This document shows, one piece after another, positions 6,120 through 11,252 of a stretch of DNA of 11,252 nt. Numbering within the stretch: position 1 is the first letter of the stretch; each line of letters opens with the position of its first letter. The stretch lies in NCBI GenBank assembly GCA_002389295.1, contig DGOE01000164.1, positions 1 through 11,252 on the forward strand, written 5' to 3'. The position numbers were made by a program, and so were the translations under genes. The notes under the pieces are model-generated. The model searched no databases, was not told where the DNA came from, and was given only the letters and a program-made list of their open reading frames with translations. Source of the stretch: Flavobacteriales bacterium UBA4474 (GTDB lineage Bacteria > Bacteroidota > Bacteroidia > Flavobacteriales_D > Sanyastnellaceae).

Positions 6120-7866
6120 CCACTTGCCAGGCCCCATCCGGTGTGTGATACCGGATGAAGTGCCTCGAGAAAGCCAACCCTGTACCGCTCCAACGCACGG
6201 AGTCCAAGGGCCCCGTGGAAACCCGCTCCAAATAGGTGCGGGTTTTCCATTGGGGCCTGCGCCGTCCGGGGCGGGGAGGGAAAACCGTCCATGATGCCCC
6301 GTTGAAGCACAGCACTTCTTCTCCGATCTGCAATGAATGGGGACGTTCCTCATGGGCATCCTGCATCCGCAGCAAAGCCAACGCAGAAAAGGCGCCAGCC
6401 AAAAACCACGGCCGTGCGCGCTGACCAAGCAATGCCAAGGCACACCCCAATGCCAGCAAACAACCGGCCATTGTGTTGGCCACAGAAGACAAGGGCAAGA
6501 CCGCAGGCGGGATTTGCTCCGCCCATTGGACGCACCATACAAGGGCTTCGGCCATCTGAATCAATACCTGCTCCAACCCACTGCCCCATGCGGCAGGCAG
6601 GGCCAACCAAACTGCCGAAAGCACCACCAACACCGTGACCCAAGGGGTGACCAAAATGTTGGCCGGCAAAAACACCAACGGTTGCTGCCCAAATGCGGGC
6701 CAAGCCAAGGGAGCCGTAAAAGCCACTGCCACCAGCGGCACCCCTGCCATGAGGACCACACCACGCCACCGGCTCGTGCGGCGAATAACCGGAGATGCAT
6801 GCAAGCACAAGATGCCTGCTGTCGCCAGAAAACTCAGGCCTGTGCCCAAATCCAAGACCGCATGCGGAGACAGCACCCAGAGCAGCATCCCCGCAGCAGA
6901 TAGAAAGGTCAGTCCATCGGGCTGGCGTTGGGCCGACAGGGCCAAAGCCGCGAGTGTCGCCATCGCTGCTGCGCGCAGCGCCGAAGCCGGAAATCCACAG
7001 ACCCCCACGTAAGCCCAAACCACAGGAACCAGGACCACGGGCCGCCAGCGGCGGGGCCAACCCACGGCGCCGAGCAAGACCAAGACAAAGGCAGAAACCA
7101 GGCCCGTGTGAAATCCAGAAACCGCCGTCAAATGCGCCAGTCCTGCACCGGCAAAAGCCAAGCGAACAGGACGTGGCATTTCACTGCGGTCGCCCGTAGT
7201 CAGCGCGAGCAGCAACCCCGTACCCGGTCCGGAATCCGCACCCAACCATTTGTGGCGGATCCGCTGCCTGATGCGCGCTGTCACACGCCTGACCTTTCCC
7301 ATTGGGTCCATTGTCCTTTCGGGCTGGCCGCGCCACACTATGTCATACTTGGCCCGTACACCACGCCCTGTCAGGAAACGCCGCTCATCAAAATCGGCCA
7401 CATGGACAGGCGGGGTGGGAGCCACCCACCGGCAAACAGCTGCAAACTGCCAGCCAGCAGGCAGGGGCGCATCATCCGTCAGCAGCACCCAACTTCCCCC
7501 CGCATCGCGCGCCAAGGAACGGAATTGCCCCCCAAAAGAAGGCCAGGCCTCTGCAACTTGAAATCGCCTGAGCAGCATCCCTTCCTCCATGGGCGCTAAA
7601 TCCTGCCTGCAACTGCCCTCCAGCACAACCGAACAAGCCCCCAAACCAACACCGCCCAACACAACACCCCAAACACAGCCGCGCCCGTGGGATTTCCAAA
7701 CCAACACAGCGCCCAAAATGGTGAGCCCGGGCAGCGCCCAAAGGAGCGGAAACCCACCTGTGAACATCAAGCTTCGCGCCCACCGGGTCAAGAGCCATCC
7801 CATGCACAGGCCGGGCAACATCCAGCGCAACAATCCCGGGCCTGCCATCGGTGCAACCAACCCCAC
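6052..7866 (-). CDS. comEC: ComEC/Rec2 family DNA-uptake channel protein
   Basis: A polytopic membrane protein of 604 residues from a GTG start at 7866 (an ATG at 7848 is an alternative); the frame is closed by a TGA four codons upstream of the GTG. The first part has hydrophobic helices and a soluble segment ending in FDERRFLTGRGV (159-170), as in the DUF4131/OB-fold region. The Competence domain follows, with GLLLALTTGDR (217-227), the hallmark AHLTAVSGFHTGL (244-256), DLGTGLSFLATAGIL (339-353) and NILVTPWVTVLV (403-414). ComEC carries one strand of DNA across the inner membrane in natural transformation. There is no C-terminal metallo-beta-lactamase domain, as is common in Bacteroidota versions. 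The last 22 codons overlap the end of the 84-residue gene and encode a Pro/Arg/Cys-rich tail, probably a run-on rather than a folded part. It lies 62 bases after the glycosyltransferase on the same strand. Confidence 0.93.
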   Translation of the reverse strand: MGLVAPMAGPGLLRWMLPGLCMGWLLTRWARSLMFTGGFPLLWALPGLTILGAVLVWKSHGRGCVWGVVLGGVGLGACSVVLEGSCRQDLAPMEEGMLLRRFQVAEAWPSFGGQFRSLARDAGGSWVLLTDDAPLPAGWQFAAVCRWVAPTPPVHVADFDERRFLTGRGVRAKYDIVWRGQPERTMDPMGKVRRVTARIRQRIRHKWLGADSGPGTGLLLALTTGDRSEMPRPVRLAFAGAGLAHLTAVSGFHTGLVSAFVLVLLGAVGWPRRWRPVVLVPVVWAYVGVCGFPASALRAAAMATLAALALSAQRQPDGLTFLSAAGMLLWVLSPHAVLDLGTGLSFLATAGILCLHASPVIRRTSRWRGVVLMAGVPLVAVAFTAPLAWPAFGQQPLVFLPANILVTPWVTVLVVLSAVWLALPAAWGSGLEQVLIQMAEALVWCVQWAEQIPPAVLPLSSVANTMAGCLLALGCALALLGQRARPWFLAGAFSALALLRMQDAHEERPHSLQIGEEVLCFNGASWTVFPPRPGRRRPQWKTRTYLERVSTGPLDSVRWSGTGLAFSRHFIRYHTPDGAWQVVSSSRKRCGSRGPHKLPRPPCP

Positions 7867-7928
7867 AAAAGGCGAGCTTCAACCTTCAGTATGCAGGCGT
7901 TGAGCTTTGGTTCGCTGGCGGCGCAGTG

Positions 7929-9005
7929 TCAGCTGAACCGAGAGGAGGGGAGGTCAGACCATTTCTTTTTCCTCCGGATGAAATAGTCTACGACAATGCT
8001 CCCGCTGTAGCGCCCCGCCAATGCAGACTGCTGCCCAGCGGGAACGGAGCATTCTGCCAGTTCTTTCGCGCGCTTGTTGCGCAAGGCGCCCATGTGAGAC
8101 CTGAAATCGGAGTGGGCCTGGATCACCGCTTTGAAAAACGTCCATTTGCCTTCCAAGAGAAAGCGCACAGCCGCCATGCCATCCAAAATCTGACGGCGAA
8201 AAATCCGTCCCCGAATGCCTGACCTGTGGTCATTCTTGAACAACAGAAACAAGTTGTTTCTGAAGTTCAAGTGGGCCTTTCTGGGGTTGGATTGCGCCAA
8301 GGTCCCACCGCCGAGGTGATAGACATGCGTACCGGTCACCACCCCCACCAAATGTCCGCGGTTCTTCAGCCGCCAACACAGGTCGATTTCTTCCATGTGG
8401 GCAAAAAAGTCCACGTCGAGTCCGCCGACCTCTTCCCATGCGGAGACGCGCACGAGCAGTGCGGCACCAGATGCCCAAAATACAGGACGCTCGGCATCAT
8501 ACTGGCCGTGGTCAACCTCATGGGCATCGAAAATCCGCCCGGCACAAAACATGAAGCCATGGCGGTCCATGTAGCCCCCAGCCGCACCGGCATATTCGAA
8601 CTCAGCCCGCCGGTCCACAGCCCGCATTTTGGGCTGCGCCACTGACCAGCCATTGCGCTCACTGCCTGCTACAAGGGCGTCCACCCAACCCTCTGTCACT
8701 TCCACATCGCTGTTGAGCAGGACGTACCATTCGGCCTCCATTCGCTGGGCCAGCAATTCCAGTCCGGCATTGTAGCCTCCTGCGAAGCCCGCATTGGACG
8801 GGAGCTCCACCACTTCGACTTCGGGAAACTGCGCAGAGACGTAAGCCAGGCTCGCATCATCCGAGCCATTGTCGATCAGCACCACGCGATCAGCATCGGC
8901 GTTGTGGGCCACAACTGAAGGCAGGAAACGACGCAGGTGACCCTCACCGTTCCAATTGAGAATGGCCACCGCCACCCGGCATGATGCGCGATGCACTTCC
9001 GACAT
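7929..9005 (-). CDS. family 2 glycosyltransferase
   Basis: A 358-residue GT-A fold enzyme of the rhamnosyltransferase-like GT2 group. The opening strand and nucleotide-binding loop are VAVAILNWNG (11-20), followed by VVLIDNGSDDAS (41-52) and NAGFAGGYNAGL (71-82). The metal-binding DxD position is the LLNSDVEV segment (96-103, Asp100). The acceptor/catalytic region is FFAHMEEIDLCWRLKNRG (200-217), then HVYHLGGGT (227-235). The C-terminal 70 residues are basic and lack a clear membrane helix, which suggests peripheral binding at the inner face of the membrane. Likely roles are transfer of a sugar from a nucleotide donor to a cell-surface polysaccharide, lipid or glycoprotein; donor and acceptor are unknown. 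The start ATG lies 1 base after the GWxTD stop, so the two genes are almost surely translated from one mRNA. Confidence 0.93.
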   Translation of the reverse strand: MSEVHRASCRVAVAILNWNGEGHLRRFLPSVVAHNADADRVVLIDNGSDDASLAYVSAQFPEVEVVELPSNAGFAGGYNAGLELLAQRMEAEWYVLLNSDVEVTEGWVDALVAGSERNGWSVAQPKMRAVDRRAEFEYAGAAGGYMDRHGFMFCAGRIFDAHEVDHGQYDAERPVFWASGAALLVRVSAWEEVGGLDVDFFAHMEEIDLCWRLKNRGHLVGVVTGTHVYHLGGGTLAQSNPRKAHLNFRNNLFLLFKNDHRSGIRGRIFRRQILDGMAAVRFLLEGKWTFFKAVIQAHSDFRSHMGALRNKRAKELAECSVPAGQQSALAGRYSGSIVVDYFIRRKKKWSDLPSSRFS

Positions 9006-9006
9006 G

Positions 9007-10491
9007 TCACCTCGGGTTGAAGAACAGGTCCTCCGGCTCTTCTCTGCTGTATGAATCGCGCCGCCCCAGCTGGTTCATTCCTGTTTCCGCCACAGAATGC
9101 CCGAGTTCTCGCGTACGAAGCACATCCAGCCAGTCTGCATTGCGGAGTTCCTGAGGATGGTCGCTGTGCAGCAACTCAAAACACGCACCCACCACCTGGG
9201 GCGCATAAAACAAGAAACGGCGGTTGTTGAATTGCCCAGCCTTGTGGTAGTGCCAGATTTCATAGGGGTAGTACTGTGTGCCGTGGTGCCGCTTCACAAT
9301 TGTATTGGGCCGGCCGTAGCGCAGCAGCATCCAGCCCATGTCCGTCTCGTGCCCTTCGCGGTTGGGGCAACTCCCGTACTCCGCATCGGCGATGCCCACC
9401 TCGGTGTTGTATTTCCGCCATGCTGCGGCGGGATCTTCCGGCGCACGAACCGTCCAAAAATGCTCCAAAAAGGACTGCAGTTGGCGCAGTGCTGCCCCGC
9501 GCAAAACGTGCTCTATGGAGCGGCGTTCTCCGGCATCTGCAATGGGGATCAGCGTCTGGACAAGGGCAAACAAACTGTCCCTGTCATTGTAGCGCAAAAC
9601 AAACGGAGCCAAGGCACTGGCAGCCTGCGCCGCGTCTTGTTGCTGAGCCGAAACACACTCCAAAATCAGGCTGTTCCTTGCCATCAAGGTTTGGTCGGGT
9701 GTCATGACCTGCACCACCAATTCCACCATGCCGGCAGGGGGAGGGGGCAATGATTCGAGAATGGGCACCACAGCAGCAGCCTGCATCCGGAAATACCGCT
9801 TGGTCTGGTCATGCCATGCACCGTCGGCACCCACATTGCGGAATCCCGCCACAACCAGAAAAGGTGCCGACACACCAAACAGATCATCGGTACCGTACAA
9901 CTCACCGTAAAAAGGCACGCGCTTGGCTTCTGCAGAAATGCGGTTGTCCACCAATGGTAGAATATCCTTGCCCGAACGGGTCAATGTAGACGGCGGGGAA
10001 GAGGCAGGCGCCACCCCTTGTACTACAAATAAATCACTGATATCAAGATCATTGGCCCCACTCACCTCCACAACCGTTTCATACGCTAAATGCGGCCGCT
10101 CCAGTGAACCGACATCCTTGACTTCCAGCTCGAGCACATGGGGCCCTGCCTGCAGCGGGATGCGCACGACATCGACAAAATCCACCACCGAAGGCAGATC
10201 CCCTGTCCGCGCTGTGGACTTGGCAAAACCCGCCACCACACCCGTGCTGTCGTAAGCCACCACCGTCCATTCTACTGCTGCACGTACCGTCGAGTCAGGG
10301 GCAGACATCCAGGTGAGGCCGCCCGACATGAATTCAGCCTGCACTTCGAGAAACACGCCCGTTTCGGGGGAAATGAACTGCCGTGTGGCCAAGCGCAGCG
10401 AAGGCGACGGCAATGTCTCTTGCGCCGACAAAAGACCAATGGGCAGCACATGAGAGAGCCCCATGAAGGCCATCAAAAGGCCCCATTTCAT
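9007..10491 (-). CDS. GWxTD domain-containing exported protein
   Basis: A 494-residue protein from the ATG at 10491, chosen because it opens a signal peptide (MKWGLLMAFMGLSHVLPIGL, cleavage probably near residue 23-24). The frame reaches back to 10593, but that would overlap the divergent gene and bury the signal peptide. Residues 25-290 are beta-rich and probably extracytoplasmic. The C-terminal part carries the GWxTD layout: FW (345-346), GHETDMGWMLLRYGRP (380-395) and YEIWHY (410-415). The name-giving Trp is replaced by His (GHETD), and the next positions read MGW instead of the usual RGR. The function of the GWxTD domain is not established; such proteins are frequent in Bacteroidota. This is the first gene of an apparent operon with the glycosyltransferase and comEC. 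It diverges from the secreted-protein gene with only 43 bases between their starts. Confidence 0.88.
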   Translation of the reverse strand: MKWGLLMAFMGLSHVLPIGLLSAQETLPSPSLRLATRQFISPETGVFLEVQAEFMSGGLTWMSAPDSTVRAAVEWTVVAYDSTGVVAGFAKSTARTGDLPSVVDFVDVVRIPLQAGPHVLELEVKDVGSLERPHLAYETVVEVSGANDLDISDLFVVQGVAPASSPPSTLTRSGKDILPLVDNRISAEAKRVPFYGELYGTDDLFGVSAPFLVVAGFRNVGADGAWHDQTKRYFRMQAAAVVPILESLPPPPAGMVELVVQVMTPDQTLMARNSLILECVSAQQQDAAQAASALAPFVLRYNDRDSLFALVQTLIPIADAGERRSIEHVLRGAALRQLQSFLEHFWTVRAPEDPAAAWRKYNTEVGIADAEYGSCPNREGHETDMGWMLLRYGRPNTIVKRHHGTQYYPYEIWHYHKAGQFNNRRFLFYAPQVVGACFELLHSDHPQELRNADWLDVLRTRELGHSVAETGMNQLGRRDSYSREEPEDLFFNPR

Positions 10492-10534
10492 GCCCGTAGC
10501 GCATACATGGGTTAAATTGTGAGCTGTGAACAGC

Positions 10535-11252
10535 ATGAACCGGCAAGATACATCCGTGCGAAAGTCCATTTTCTTGTGTGCCCTGTTGTTCACATGCTGC
10601 CACTTTCATGCGCTCGCAACCCACCTCGTTGGGGGCGAGATGTACTACGATTATGTGGGGGACAATCAGTACGAGATCCACCTGATCATTTACCGGGACT
10701 GCGGCCCTACAAACACCAATGGCACGGACTTTGACATCCAAGCCAACATCGCCGTTTACGAGGGATTCGATCTGTATTTCTCCGGCGCCGTATTGCTCGA
10801 CAACAACGCGGTGACCTCCATTGACCTGCAAAGCGGCAACCCGTGTGCAGAGCTGCCGCCGGGGGTGTGCGTGGAGCGCGCGGTGTATACCACCGTCATC
10901 GACTTGCCACCCAGCGAAGAGCCCTACACCATCGTCTACCAACGTTGTTGCCGCAACCCGCAGGTCATCAACCTGCTCGACCCCATGAACACGGGGTTTA
11001 CCATTTTCGCTGAAATCCCGCCCATTCTTGCGAATGAGAACTTGGATGTGACCATCAATTCATCACCGCGGTTTGATTTTCTGCCACAAGCTTATGTATG
11101 CGTTGGTCAGCCATTTTCATTGCCCAACCCGGCAGAAGACCTGGACGGTGACAGCCTGTTTTACACCATAGGCGACGTGTTTATTGGCGGGAGTTTTTCA
11201 GCACCATCGCCCAACCCTCCGCTCGGACCTCCGTTCGACAATGTGACGTGGG
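10535..11252 (+). CDS. secreted gliding-motility/T9SS-associated type surface protein, 3'-truncated by window edge
   Basis: The frame from ATG 10535 is open to the right edge (239 codons seen). A GTG at 10526 is the only alternative start, since a TGA lies just upstream at 10520-10522. A signal peptide is clear: a basic N-region (NRQDTSVRKS), a hydrophobic core and an ALA cleavage site at 26-28. The mature start, THLVGGEMYYDYVGDNQYEI, followed by IYRDCG is the opening seen in many large Bacteroidota proteins that end in a gliding-motility-associated (CHU_C) or other type IX sorting domain. Later marks are YQRCCRNP (135-142) and EDLDGDSLFYTIG (201-213), an Ig-like/cadherin-like calcium-loop type strand. 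Cys residues at 56, 104, 112, 138, 139 and 189 could form disulfides. The sorting domain would lie beyond the window, so T9SS export is inferred from family resemblance. Confidence 0.85.
   Translation, partial: MNRQDTSVRKSIFLCALLFTCCHFHALATHLVGGEMYYDYVGDNQYEIHLIIYRDCGPTNTNGTDFDIQANIAVYEGFDLYFSGAVLLDNNAVTSIDLQSGNPCAELPPGVCVERAVYTTVIDLPPSEEPYTIVYQRCCRNPQVINLLDPMNTGFTIFAEIPPILANENLDVTINSSPRFDFLPQAYVCVGQPFSLPNPAEDLDGDSLFYTIGDVFIGGSFSAPSPNPPLGPPFDNVTW

Noticed and set aside
5763..6542. Upstream extension of the HMG-CoA lyase frame by 260 codons
   Set aside because: It is antisense to the 84-residue gene and out of frame within comEC. The lyase family begins close to the ATG at 5762.
6350..7060. 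236-codon second - strand frame inside comEC
   Set aside because: It is the +1 shadow of the Competence domain; the hallmark HLTAVSG motif and the hydrophobic helices are in the other frame.
9097..9753. 218-codon + strand frame under the GWxTD gene
   Set aside because: It is antisense to the GWxTD domain, has no recognisable motif, and is explained by codon bias of the real gene.
10511..10520. TTAAATTGT as a promoter for the surface-protein gene
   Set aside because: It only loosely matches TAnnTTTG, lies about 15 bases before the ATG and has no -33 TTTG at a fitting distance.

Overview
The window looks like a chromosomal segment of a fairly GC-rich member of the Bacteroidota, probably the Flavobacteriales. 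Four things point there: a GWxTD-domain exported protein; the 5' end of a large secreted protein whose mature N-terminus (ATHLVGGEMYYDYVG) is typical of type IX-secreted, gliding-motility-associated proteins; a SiaB/SiaC pair and a ComEC of the kinds found in that phylum; and starts without clear Shine-Dalgarno sequences. No tRNA, rRNA, IS element, CRISPR array or phage gene was seen. Coding density is very high and no stretch over 300 bases lacks a gene. The longest gene-free gaps are about 164 bases (4726-4889, which may hold a small ORF), 102 bases (5763-5864) and 80 bases (3138-3217).

Layout, left to right. (1) 1-2217 (+): 3' part of a fused ABC ATPase/permease whose start lies off the left edge. 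(2) 3137-2186 (-): siaB then siaC, a kinase/anti-sigma-like switch pair; siaC overlaps the ABC gene tail to tail. (3) 3218-4725 (+): a SAM-dependent methyltransferase coupled by an ATGA overlap to a ZIP-family metal transporter. (4) 4741-4884: an 11-bp perfect inverted repeat and a possible 33-40 residue small protein. (5) 5762-4890 (-): hydroxymethylglutaryl-CoA lyase, divergent from (6) 5865-6119 (+), a small protein of unknown function. (7) 10491-6052 (-): a likely three-gene operon, GWxTD protein, family 2 glycosyltransferase, ComEC. The first two genes are 1 base apart; ComEC follows after 62 bases and runs 68 bases into the end of gene 6. (8) 10535-11252 (+): start of a secreted surface protein, divergent from the GWxTD gene and cut by the right edge.

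Most genes are housekeeping or accessory to the cell envelope, and no single new multi-gene system stands out. The points most worth a second look are the SiaBC pair without its usual phosphatase and diguanylate cyclase beside it, the structured small-ORF locus after the ZIP gene, the degenerate GWxTD signature, and the two tail-to-tail gene overlaps.
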